64,000 bases of DNA from NCBI GenBank assembly GCA_963778025.1, contig CAVZTA010000005.1:62001-126000 (forward strand). Reading direction: 5' to 3'. Below the pieces are notes generated by a model that had not been told where the DNA came from, ran no database searches, and worked only from the letters and a program-made list of their open reading frames with translations. How positions within the stretch are numbered: the first letter of the stretch is position 1; the number at the start of each line of letters is the position of its first letter. This document shows positions 25,542 through 33,044 of the stretch, piece after piece. Both the position numbers and the translations under genes were made by a program. This DNA comes from CAVZTA01 sp963778025. Lineage in GTDB: Bacteria > Chloroflexota > Limnocylindria > Limnocylindrales > CSP1-4.

Positions 25542-26800
25542 CGCGCGAGGACCTCGCCCAGGGCGCGGCCGGGACCGACCACGTAGGTCGGCAGCTCGTA
25601 TTCCGCGAGCGCGTGGCGCAGCGCTCGGGCGCGCTGGAGGCGCTGCTCCTCGGTGCGCGCGTCCTCGGTGGCGGACGGTCGCTCCTCACCCGGGGCGACC
25701 GGGGCTTCGCGCTGGACCTTGGCATACGCGGCCGGGTCGAGCAGCACGACGACCGTCGAGATGCCGCGGCCGCGCAGCCCGGCCAGGGGCCGGATGAACG
25801 CGCCGTCCTGCGACGCCGTCACGATGATCGCGGTCATGCCGCGCCGCAGCCGGCCGACCGACTGCACGAGGGACTCGGCGAGCGGGGTGGAGCCGTCGGC
25901 CTCGACCGCGGCGAGCAGCTGCAGGATCTTCAAGCGCTGCCGGCCACCGCGGTCCGCCGGCAGGACGGTCAGACGATGGGCGTTGATCGTGATGCCGACG
26001 GCCCGGTTCTCCGACAGCGCCTTGTCGGTCACCGACGCCGCGACGCGGATCGCCGCCTCGCTCGTCGACTCGTCGCCGCGCCCCGTCTGGATGCCCCGCT
26101 CGAGGTCGAGGAAGACCCACACGTCGGCGGTCTGCTCGAGGTCGAACTCCTTGACCTGGATCTCGCCGTGGCGCGCCGTGGTCTTCCAGTGGATCCGGTT
26201 GAAGCTGTCGCCGGGTGCCCACGGTCGGACGGTGGTGGCGAGCGGGCTCGTCTGGAGCGTGCGCTCCGGCGCCGCGTGGCTGCCCTCGAGATAGGCGGCC
26301 GGCACCCTGAACAGCGGCAGCGGCTCGACTCGCGGGTAGACGACCACGGCCACGCCCTGCCCGACCGTGGCGGAGGCCTCGAAGAACCCGAACGGGTCGC
26401 CGGTGCGGATCTGGAGCGGCTCGATCCGGAAGTGGCCGCGCCGGTGGAGCGGCGCCCGGACGAGCCACGACCGTTCGCTTCGGCCGCCGAGCGCCAGCGC
26501 GCGCCCGGGAAGACCGCCGGGGAGCGTCGTGGGGTTGTGGACCTCGAGCCAGGGCTTCGGGACGCGACCCGCGTTGCGGAGCGTGTAGGTGACCCGGAGC
26601 TTGTCGCCGACGTGGCCGTGGAGCTGGCTGACGGAGTAGCCGGCCTCGAGATCGGTCAGCCCGAGGCGGGTCAGGACGTAGCTCCCGCCGACGACGAGGA
26701 TGCCGAGGTACAGCAGATAGAACAGGAACGCCTGGCCGGTCGAGAACGCCGCCACCACGAGGATGGCGCCGATGATCAGGAGCTGGAGGCGTCGGAGCAC
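25538..26800 (-). CDS. DUF58 domain protein
   Basis: A 420-residue protein with two N-terminal membrane helices (about residues 1-45), a beta-rich extracellular part, and the DUF58 signature SPLATTVRPWAPGDSFNRIH followed by WKTTARHGEIQVKEFDLEQT at about 225-265. A VWA-like region follows (ADVWVFLDLERGIQTG). Such proteins are standard partners of MoxR ATPases. Its stop overlaps the transglutaminase start by 4 bp and it lies 38 bp after moxR, making a three-gene operon. Confidence 0.88.
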   Translation of the reverse strand: MLRRLQLLIIGAILVVAAFSTGQAFLFYLLYLGILVVGGSYVLTRLGLTDLEAGYSVSQLHGHVGDKLRVTYTLRNAGRVPKPWLEVHNPTTLPGGLPGRALALGGRSERSWLVRAPLHRRGHFRIEPLQIRTGDPFGFFEASATVGQGVAVVVYPRVEPLPLFRVPAAYLEGSHAAPERTLQTSPLATTVRPWAPGDSFNRIHWKTTARHGEIQVKEFDLEQTADVWVFLDLERGIQTGRGDESTSEAAIRVAASVTDKALSENRAVGITINAHRLTVLPADRGGRQRLKILQLLAAVEADGSTPLAESLVQSVGRLRRGMTAIIVTASQDGAFIRPLAGLRGRGISTVVVLLDPAAYAKVQREAPVAPGEERPSATEDARTEEQRLQRARALRHALAEYELPTYVVGPGRALGEVLAR

Positions 26801-26838
26801 TGGACCTCCGTCCGTCGCTGGGTCGACCCGTGCGCCCG

Positions 26839-27828
26839 CTACGCCTCAGCGGCCACCGGCTTGATCGGCCGCGGCGCGCCGGCGGTCGGCCGGATGCCTT
26901 CCACGGGGATGGTGTCGAGCAGCTCGCGGACGATCTGCATCGGCTGCACGTCGTGGATGGACGAGCTCGTCTTGATGATCAGCCGGTGGGCGATCGCGGG
27001 CTCCATCAGCGCCTTGATGTCATCCGGGATGACGTAGTCACGCCCGAGGAGACCGGCGAGGGCCTGGCTGGCGCGGTACAGCGCGATCGAGCCGCGTGGG
27101 CTGGCGCCGAGGTAGACGTCGGGGTGTGTGCGGGTGCCGTTGACCAGCCGGACGATGTAGTCGCTGACCGTCTGGTCGACGTAGATCTCGCGCACCGCGA
27201 GCTGCATCTCGCGCAGCTCGTCGACCCCCACGACCTCGCCCAGCTCGTCCAGTGGGTGGGTCCGCTTCTGCTCGTCGAGGATGACGATCTCCTCGAGCAT
27301 CTGCGGGTAGCCCAGCCGGATGCGCAGCATGAACCGGTCGAGCTGGGCCTCGGGCAGCGCGAACGTGCCCTCGTACTCGATCGGGTTCTGCGTCGCGATG
27401 ACGAGGAACGGGTCCGGCATCGCGTGGGTCACGCCGTCGATCGTCGCCTGGCGCTCCTCCATGGACTCGAGGAGGCTGGACTGCGTCTTGGGCGTGGCGC
27501 GGTTGATCTCATCGGCCAGCACGACCTGGCTCATGATCGGCCCGGGCCGGAACTCGAACTCCTGGGTCTTCTGGTTGTAGATCGACAGCCCGGTGACGTC
27601 GGACGGCAGCAGGTCCGGCGTGAACTGGATGCGCCGGAACGAACAGCCCAGGCTGCGCGCGATCGCCTTGGCGAGGACGGTCTTCCCCGTTCCCGGGACG
27701 TCCTCGATCAGCAGGTGGCCCTTGCACATCAGGGCGACGAGGGCGAGGCGGACCTCGTGGTGCTTGCCCACGATCACGCGCTCGACGTTGGCGAGGACCT
27801 TCTCGCCGGATTCCTGGATCTTCGTCAT
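26839..27828 (-). CDS. MoxR-family AAA+ ATPase
   Basis: A 329-residue AAA+ protein. Walker A is EDVPGTGKTVLAKA at about residues 42-55, Walker B is VVLADEINRATPKTQSSLLE, and sensor 1 is LVIATQNPIEYEGTFALPEA. The C-terminal AAA-lid holds LGASPRGSIALYRASQA. MoxR proteins act as chaperone-like ATPases that mature or activate the partner encoded beside them, here the DUF58 and transglutaminase proteins. The ATG at 27828 is chosen for its GGAG site; GTG 27840 is four codons upstream. Confidence 0.92.
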   Translation of the reverse strand: MTKIQESGEKVLANVERVIVGKHHEVRLALVALMCKGHLLIEDVPGTGKTVLAKAIARSLGCSFRRIQFTPDLLPSDVTGLSIYNQKTQEFEFRPGPIMSQVVLADEINRATPKTQSSLLESMEERQATIDGVTHAMPDPFLVIATQNPIEYEGTFALPEAQLDRFMLRIRLGYPQMLEEIVILDEQKRTHPLDELGEVVGVDELREMQLAVREIYVDQTVSDYIVRLVNGTRTHPDVYLGASPRGSIALYRASQALAGLLGRDYVIPDDIKALMEPAIAHRLIIKTSSSIHDVQPMQIVRELLDTIPVEGIRPTAGAPRPIKPVAAEA

Positions 27829-28173
27829 GCTCTCCGTCACCGCGGCGTCTGGTCGACCGTGCGCGTGGACGACGCACACATCCCCCCGGTCGTGACGACC
27901 GGTGGCTGCCCTCTCGAACGCCGCGGATCGGTCAGGGCGATCCAGCCCGCGGCGAGCCTCCCTGCGCTGAGTGTACGTCCCGAGTGTCAATCCGGTTCCG
28001 GACGGGTCTTGGCGCGGCGCAGGGTGCCCTCGTCCTTCATGGCGCTCGGCGACCGAGATTCGTTCGTTTTTCGCCTGCTCGTGCATCGATGACCCGCCGT
28101 CACCCGTTCCTGACGTCGGTCGCCGCTTCTAGGGTGTGCACGATGCGTTTGCCCTGCGTCTCGCGATGACGCG
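27829..28173. other. intergenic region upstream of moxR
   Basis: This 345-bp stretch is between moxR and the 3' end of the small membrane protein gene, both on the minus strand. TACACT at 27975-27970 (minus strand) is a possible -10 with no good -35 at the right distance; TTGACA at 27990-27985 lies too close. Short open frames on the plus strand lack ribosome sites and coding character. I see no gene or hairpin here. Confidence 0.4.
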
Positions 28174-28449
28174 CTAGCCGCGGAAGAGCGTCAGGCCGCC
28201 GACCCAGAAGGTCATGAGGCAGCCGATCGCGCCCATCGTGGCGAGGAAGAGCTCACCCGAGATGAACGCGGCGATCGCGATGCCCCCGAAGAAGGTGCCC
28301 AGGACGAGCGCGATCGCGGCCATCCCGATGCGCTCGATCAGCGGCCGCGGGCGGCGATCGGGCTCGGGGACGGCCTCGGGCGGGGCCGCCGGCGTCGGCG
28401 AGGGCGCGGGCGAAGGTGTCTCGGACGCCGGCGGATCGGGCTGGGTCAT
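28174..28449 (-). CDS. small two-helix membrane protein
   Basis: A 91-residue protein with a Pro/Ala/Ser-rich cytoplasmic N-terminus of about 35 residues and two membrane helices (MAAIALVLGTFFGGIAIAAF and LATMGAIGCLMTFWVGGLTL). The ATG at 28449 shares one base with the stop of the PBP gene (TGATG), so it is the last gene of the fhaA-fhaB-rodA-pbp operon. I do not recognise the family; a role in the elongation machinery is inferred only from position. Confidence 0.7.
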   Translation of the reverse strand: MTQPDPPASETPSPAPSPTPAAPPEAVPEPDRRPRPLIERIGMAAIALVLGTFFGGIAIAAFISGELFLATMGAIGCLMTFWVGGLTLFRG

Positions 28450-29984
28450 CAGGGGCGACCGTAGATGTCGAAGTAGGCGTCCATCATCTCGCCCGCGATG
28501 GGTGCCGCGCGCTCGCCACCGCGGCCGCCCCGCTCGACCAGCACGGCGATCGCGATCTGGGCGTCGCGTACGGGTGCGAAGCCGATGAACCACGAGTGGG
28601 GCTCGCCGGTCCCGCCCAGCTCCGCCGTCCCCGACTTGCCGGCCGTCGGCACGCCCGGGACCTTGGCGCCGGACGTGAACTGGCGGCCGATGTCGGATTC
28701 GACCGCCGCCTGCATCGCCTGCTGGATCGCCGCCGCGTCGCCCGAGCTGAGCACGCGGCGCAGCTCCTCCGGGCCGAGCGTCCGGGTGCCGCTGTCGTCG
28801 CTGCGCAGCTCGAGGCCGAGACGCGGCCGCATCAGCACGCCATCGTTCGCCACGGTCGAGGCGACCAGCGCCATCTGGAGCGGGGTGACGAATGTCTCGC
28901 CCTGCCCGAAGGACGCCGACGCGAGCTCGACATCGTCCTGGAAACCGCCCGGTCCGTTGCCGTCGCCGTTGGTCACCTGGGACACCGCCGTCGGCAGGTC
29001 GAACGGGATGGGCTCGCCGAACCCCAGGCGGCCGGCCGTCGTCGCGAGCTGCTCACCCCCGGTCCGCATCCCGGCCAGGGCGTACCAGATGTTCGACGAC
29101 CACTCGGTCGCCTCGGTGAGCTGGAATGACTCCTGCGGGACCCCTCCGTGCTCGCGGATCCGGAAGCCTTCGACCACCAGCCCATCCTTCTCGGCCTTCG
29201 GCTGCTGATCGAAGGTCGTGTCGGGTGAGATCGCCCCCGACGACAGGCCGGCGATCGCGGTCACGATCTTGAACGTCGAACCGGGCACGTAGCGGCCGAG
29301 CGTCGCGCGGGGCAGGAGCGGATCGCCCGCGCCGTTTCGGAGGGCATCGAAGGCGTCGACCGCCGTCGCCGGGTTGCCGATGCTCGAGGCGTCGTACGTC
29401 GGGCGGGACGCGAGGACGAGGACCTCGCCGGTCGACGGCACGATCATCACCACCGCACCGCGATCCTGGCCCAGCGCCTGGACGGCGCGCCGCTGCAGCG
29501 CGAGGTCGATCGAGATCCGCAGATCCAGCGGCTCGGCGGGTGTCGGGTCGAACTTCTTGAGCAGGTCGGCGACCGGATCGGCACGCGTGATGCCGCGCAG
29601 CTCCGCGTCGTAGGTCTTCTCCAGCCCCGCCGACCCGAACTGCCGCGAGAGGTACCCGGTGACGGGGCTGATCGACGCCTCGCGATACTCCCGGTAGGTC
29701 TCGCCGTTCGTATCCCGGCGCGTGACGGCGAGCCAGCGGCCGTCGCGATCCATGATCGAGCCGCGAGGCGTGCGTCGCGTCGCGGCGATGACACCCGGGT
29801 TGTCGGCCGAGGTCGACAGGCGCTGCGCCTCGACCACTTGCCAGTACCCGGCACCGGCGGCGAGGATCGCGAACGCGATCGCCAGCGTGACGCCGGTCCG
29901 CCAGATGTTCCCGGCGACGGGCGGGCGGTGGCCCTGCACGGGACGCGGGCGATGCGGCCCGGCGGGCGTCGGTTCGCGGATCAT
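28449..29984 (-). CDS. pbpA: class B penicillin-binding protein (PbpA/FtsI type)
   Basis: A 511-residue peptidoglycan transpeptidase. A short cytoplasmic N-terminus and one membrane helix (about residues 30-50) lead into a dimerisation region (TRRTPRGSIMDRDGRWLAVT). The transpeptidase domain carries the active-site motif STFK (YVPGSTFKIVTAIAG), the SxN motif SSN (ATEWSSNIWYALAG) and KSGT (TAGKSGTAE). It lies downstream of rodA with a 4-bp overlap. As in Mycobacterium (rodA-pbpA), the pair forms a SEDS-bPBP peptidoglycan synthase acting in elongation. Confidence 0.93.
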   Translation of the reverse strand: MIREPTPAGPHRPRPVQGHRPPVAGNIWRTGVTLAIAFAILAAGAGYWQVVEAQRLSTSADNPGVIAATRRTPRGSIMDRDGRWLAVTRRDTNGETYREYREASISPVTGYLSRQFGSAGLEKTYDAELRGITRADPVADLLKKFDPTPAEPLDLRISIDLALQRRAVQALGQDRGAVVMIVPSTGEVLVLASRPTYDASSIGNPATAVDAFDALRNGAGDPLLPRATLGRYVPGSTFKIVTAIAGLSSGAISPDTTFDQQPKAEKDGLVVEGFRIREHGGVPQESFQLTEATEWSSNIWYALAGMRTGGEQLATTAGRLGFGEPIPFDLPTAVSQVTNGDGNGPGGFQDDVELASASFGQGETFVTPLQMALVASTVANDGVLMRPRLGLELRSDDSGTRTLGPEELRRVLSSGDAAAIQQAMQAAVESDIGRQFTSGAKVPGVPTAGKSGTAELGGTGEPHSWFIGFAPVRDAQIAIAVLVERGGRGGERAAPIAGEMMDAYFDIYGRP

Positions 29985-31495
29985 GCGACGGAGCCCCGTT
30001 GCCGGGCGTTCGCCGGGGTGCCGCTGCGCCTGACGCGGCGGATCGCTCGGCGCAGCCGTCCCGCGGGCCGCGGCGGCGGCGGGGGCTCCACGCCGCGGTC
30101 GGACAGCGCCAGCAGGAGCCCGACGATGACCGCGTTCGCGACCAGCGACGAGCCGCCGTACGAGATGAACGGCAGCGTGATGCCGGTGAGCGGGATCAGC
30201 TTCAGGTTGCCCGCCGCGATGATGAACGCCTGGACCCCCACGACCATGGCCAGGCCGGCGGCGAGCAGCGCCCGGAACTCGTCGGCGGCCGCCGCGGCGA
30301 TGCGCAGGCCACGCTCGATGACCACGAGGTAGATGCCCAGGACGGCGAGCAGGCCGATGAGGCCCAGCTCCTCACCCAGCGCGGCCAGCGGGAAGTCCGT
30401 GTGGATGGCCGGGATCGCCGGCTCGCTGCCGACCGTCGGCAGCCCGGCGCCCAGCCCCGTGCCCAGCAACCCGCCCCGCCCGAACGCGTACAGCGCCCGG
30501 ACGATCTGATAGCCGGTGTCCTGCGGGTCGGCGAACGGGTCGAGCCAGATGTCGACGCGCGTGCGCACGTGGTCGAACAGCTCGTACAGCACGAACGCCC
30601 CCACGACGAACAGGATCAGGCCCAGGACCACGTAGCTCCGGCGCCCCGTCGCGACATACAGCAGGCCCAGGAACACCGCGAAGAAGAGGAGCGCCGCACC
30701 GAGGTCCCGCTGGACCACGACGATGCCCAGCGCGATGGCCCACATCGCGACCATCGGCGCGAGATACGGGATGGGTGGCAGTCGGAGCGGCCCGATCCTC
30801 GTGCTCTCCTCGATGAGCAGCGCCCGGTTCTCGCTGAGGTAGCCCGCGAGGAACACGACGAGGATGACCTTGAGGATCTCACTGGGCTGGCCCGCCACCG
30901 GCCCGATGGCCAGCACCAGCCGCACGCCGTTGACCTCGCGCCCGAACAGGAACACCAGGAGCAGGAGCGCGATCCCGGTCGCGGCCCAGGTGTACTTGTA
31001 GAGGCGCAGCCACGCATCGGAGCGGACGACGGTCCCGACGACGCCGACGATCGCCAGAGCCAGCAGCAGCCAGCCCAGCTGGACCTGGCCGAGCGTGAAG
31101 TCAGCGTCGCCGAACGACTGCGTCACGAGGCCCTGCGGCAGGCGTTGCATCAGGAGCAGCCCAAGGCCGCCGAGCATGCCGACCGCGGGCAGCAGGACCT
31201 GGTCGGTGCGCCGCCCGGTCGCGACGAACAGGAGATGGACCGCGAGGAGCCCGGCGACATAGGCGGCCAGCGCGCGCGCGTCGAGCAGTCTGAGGTCGAC
31301 ACCGCCCGGGACCTGGCCCGCGTCGAGGATGGGCCGGGCGGCGAGGGACGCGCCGGCCGTGGCGCTGCCGACGACCAGGGTCGCCGTGACGAGCACCAGG
31401 AGACCGAGCTCCCGGAACCGCGGGCGCGGCCGGAAGGCGGCGAACAGGCTGCTCAGGCGGGCGCCGGACGCGCGCGACGCCACGCTCGCGCTCAT
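29981..31495 (-). CDS. rodA: SEDS-family peptidoglycan glycosyltransferase (RodA/FtsW)
   Basis: A 504-residue polytopic protein with about 12 helices. Family motifs are KYTWAATGIALLLLVFLFGR followed by NGVR, PSEILKVILVVFLAGYL, VVQRDLGAALLFFAVFLGLL and, near the C-terminus, IPLTGITLPFISYGGSSLVA. The conserved catalytic Asp sits in the loop after the extracellular region (WLDPFADPQDTGYQIVRALY). It polymerises lipid II with the class B PBP encoded next to it. It is longer than E. coli RodA (370) because of an extra N-terminal helix pair, as in actinobacterial forms. It overlaps both neighbours by 4 bp. Confidence 0.92.
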   Translation of the reverse strand: MSASVASRASGARLSSLFAAFRPRPRFRELGLLVLVTATLVVGSATAGASLAARPILDAGQVPGGVDLRLLDARALAAYVAGLLAVHLLFVATGRRTDQVLLPAVGMLGGLGLLLMQRLPQGLVTQSFGDADFTLGQVQLGWLLLALAIVGVVGTVVRSDAWLRLYKYTWAATGIALLLLVFLFGREVNGVRLVLAIGPVAGQPSEILKVILVVFLAGYLSENRALLIEESTRIGPLRLPPIPYLAPMVAMWAIALGIVVVQRDLGAALLFFAVFLGLLYVATGRRSYVVLGLILFVVGAFVLYELFDHVRTRVDIWLDPFADPQDTGYQIVRALYAFGRGGLLGTGLGAGLPTVGSEPAIPAIHTDFPLAALGEELGLIGLLAVLGIYLVVIERGLRIAAAAADEFRALLAAGLAMVVGVQAFIIAAGNLKLIPLTGITLPFISYGGSSLVANAVIVGLLLALSDRGVEPPPPPRPAGRLRRAIRRVRRSGTPANARQRGSVA

Positions 31496-31923
31496 CGGGC
31501 GCGCTCGAGGCGCAGCTTGACCTCACCGACCTGGACCTCGTCGCCGTAGCCCATCGGCGTCGGACCCTCGACCTGACCGCCGTTGAGATACGTGCCGTTG
31601 GTGGACTCGAGGTCCTCGACGTACCAGCTCCGGCCGCGGAACGTGAGCGCGGCATGCTCGCCGGACGCGAAGGGATCGTCGACGACGATCGTGTTGTTCA
31701 CGTCGCGGCCCAGCGACGCGATGGCGTCGAGCGGGAAGACCGCGCCCAGCGGCGGCTCGCCGTTGGGCGACGCGACGACGACCAGGCGACCGAGCTCGGC
31801 TCGGTCCCGGCTCGCGCCACGCAGGTCACGGAGCAGCACGCGCACGACCGCGAACAGGAAGAGGTAGAGCAGCGCCAGGAACAACAGGCGAAGGATCCAG
31901 ATGGTGACGATGAAGCCGTCCAC
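31492..31923 (-). CDS. fhaB: FHA-domain membrane protein (FhaB-like)
   Basis: A 143-residue protein with an N-terminal membrane helix (TIWILRLLFLALLYLFLFAV) and a C-terminal forkhead-associated domain (SLGRDVNNTIVVDDPFASGE, then LTFRGRSWYVEDLESTNGTY) that keeps the conserved Arg, Ser and Asn of phosphothreonine readers. It matches Mycobacterium FhaB/FipA in size and position. The GTG start at 31923 lies 14 bp after fhaA. It is likely a docking protein linking phosphorylation signals to RodA/PBP. No Ser/Thr kinase or phosphatase gene is present in the cluster. Confidence 0.85.
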   Translation of the reverse strand: MDGFIVTIWILRLLFLALLYLFLFAVVRVLLRDLRGASRDRAELGRLVVVASPNGEPPLGAVFPLDAIASLGRDVNNTIVVDDPFASGEHAALTFRGRSWYVEDLESTNGTYLNGGQVEGPTPMGYGDEVQVGEVKLRLERAR

Positions 31924-31937
31924 AGCCGAGCGCGCGC

Positions 31938-32858
31938 TCAGCCGGGGAGCGTCTCGACGACCAGGATCGTGTCGCCCAGCTGGAGCCGGTCGCCGGGGCC
32001 GAGGACGATCTCGTCGACGACGAGCCCGTTGACCCGGGTCCCGTTGGTACTCCCGGTATCGGTGTAGACGAGCGTGCCGCGGCGCGCCTGGAGGCGGCCG
32101 TGATGGCGGGACACGCGCGCGTCGTCGAGGACGAGCCCGTTGTCGGTACCCCGCCCGATCGTCAGCGCGGCCCCCTCGATGGTGATCGCACGTTCGGCGC
32201 CGTTGGGCCGGATCTCGCGCAGCAACGCCTTGGGCGCGTCGATGATGGGCTTGCGATAGACGAGGGTGCGCGTCGGATCGGCGGCCTGGGTCTCCGACGG
32301 CATCGCGGGAGGATCCATCGGCAGCGCCACGGACGCGAGGCTCGCGCCGCTCATCGCGGACGCGGGCGCTGCCGCGGCCATCGCCCCGGCAGCGCCGGTC
32401 GCCATCGCCGGTGCACCTGCCCAACCCTGGACCGCGGTCGACGGGCGTGCCCCATCGGCGGCGCTCATGGACGGCGGATGGCCGGCGCGGTCGCCGAAGC
32501 GCGCATCCACCTCCGCGTCGCCGGGCCGCACGGACGGGTCGGCCACGAGGCTCACCGTGGGCCGGTCCGCGAGGTGGTAGCCGCGGGCACGCGCGGCTCG
32601 GAGCGCCGAATCCGCGAGGCGCGCCGCGAGCTCGTCGAGGTCGCCGTCGGCCATCGCGCGCAGGTCGCCCGGATGCATGCGCACGCGCAGGCGCTCGGGC
32701 ACACGCGTGCGATCGCGTTCGACCACTCGCCCGAGCTCCATCGCGCGCTCGATGCGACGCTCGAGCTGGACGGGCTGCAGACGCGTGCCGAACACGCGCG
32801 CCGAGCTTCGCTCGAAGAGGCGCTCGAGGAATCGCTCCAGATCGGCGAGGACGGCCAT
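31938..32858 (-). CDS. fhaA: FhaA-like protein (DUF3662 + FHA domain)
   Basis: A 306-residue cytoplasmic protein. The N-terminal DUF3662 domain (about 1-115) begins LADLERFLERLFERSSARVF and contains MELGRVVERDRTRVPERLRV. An Ala/Pro/Met-rich linker spans about 125-195. The C-terminal FHA domain (about 215-306) holds IGRGTDNGLVLDDARVSRHH and DTGSTNGTRVNG with the conserved Gly-Arg, Ser-x-x-His and Asn. In Mycobacterium FhaA regulates MviN/MurJ and peptidoglycan synthesis. It is first gene of the elongation operon. Confidence 0.9.
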   Translation of the reverse strand: MAVLADLERFLERLFERSSARVFGTRLQPVQLERRIERAMELGRVVERDRTRVPERLRVRMHPGDLRAMADGDLDELAARLADSALRAARARGYHLADRPTVSLVADPSVRPGDAEVDARFGDRAGHPPSMSAADGARPSTAVQGWAGAPAMATGAAGAMAAAAPASAMSGASLASVALPMDPPAMPSETQAADPTRTLVYRKPIIDAPKALLREIRPNGAERAITIEGAALTIGRGTDNGLVLDDARVSRHHGRLQARRGTLVYTDTGSTNGTRVNGLVVDEIVLGPGDRLQLGDTILVVETLPG

Positions 32859-32869
32859 GGCGGGGCGGG

Positions 32870-32875
32870 AGTCTA
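32870..32875 (-). promoter_or_regulatory. -10 box of the fhaA operon
   Basis: TAGACT on the minus strand ends 11 bases ahead of the fhaA ATG (32858), so the mRNA leader would be only a few nucleotides and there is no Shine-Dalgarno site. It is one of the (nearly) leaderless promoters in this window. Confidence 0.5.
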
Positions 32876-32978
32876 CCAGTAAGTCCTTGCGGGTCCCTGT
32901 GAGCCGGCGGGGTGGTGCGCGGGACCAACGGCGGGATACGGAAGTACTCCGGGTGCAGGGGGGTGGGAGGGGCGTGCG

Positions 32979-32984
32979 TATACT
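32979..32984 (+). promoter_or_regulatory. -10 box of the zinc-ribbon protein gene
   Basis: TATACT on the plus strand lies 60 bp before ATG 33045, giving a leader of about 53 nt. The sequence just upstream is a run of G-rich triplets; no -35 match is evident. It fires divergently from the fhaA promoter. Confidence 0.5.
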
Positions 32985-33044
32985 CTGCGTTCGCTCGCCC
33001 GGCGGCACGGTCGAGCGTGTCCATCGCGTGGTCCCGGGGAACAG

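Noticed and set aside
27970..27990. TTGACA/TACACT promoter for moxR
   Set aside because: The two boxes are only about 9 bp apart on the minus strand; at best TACACT alone could serve.
27984..28169. Small plus-strand open frame between moxR and the small membrane protein gene
   Set aside because: No ribosome site, arginine-rich composition and no promoter; treated as non-coding.
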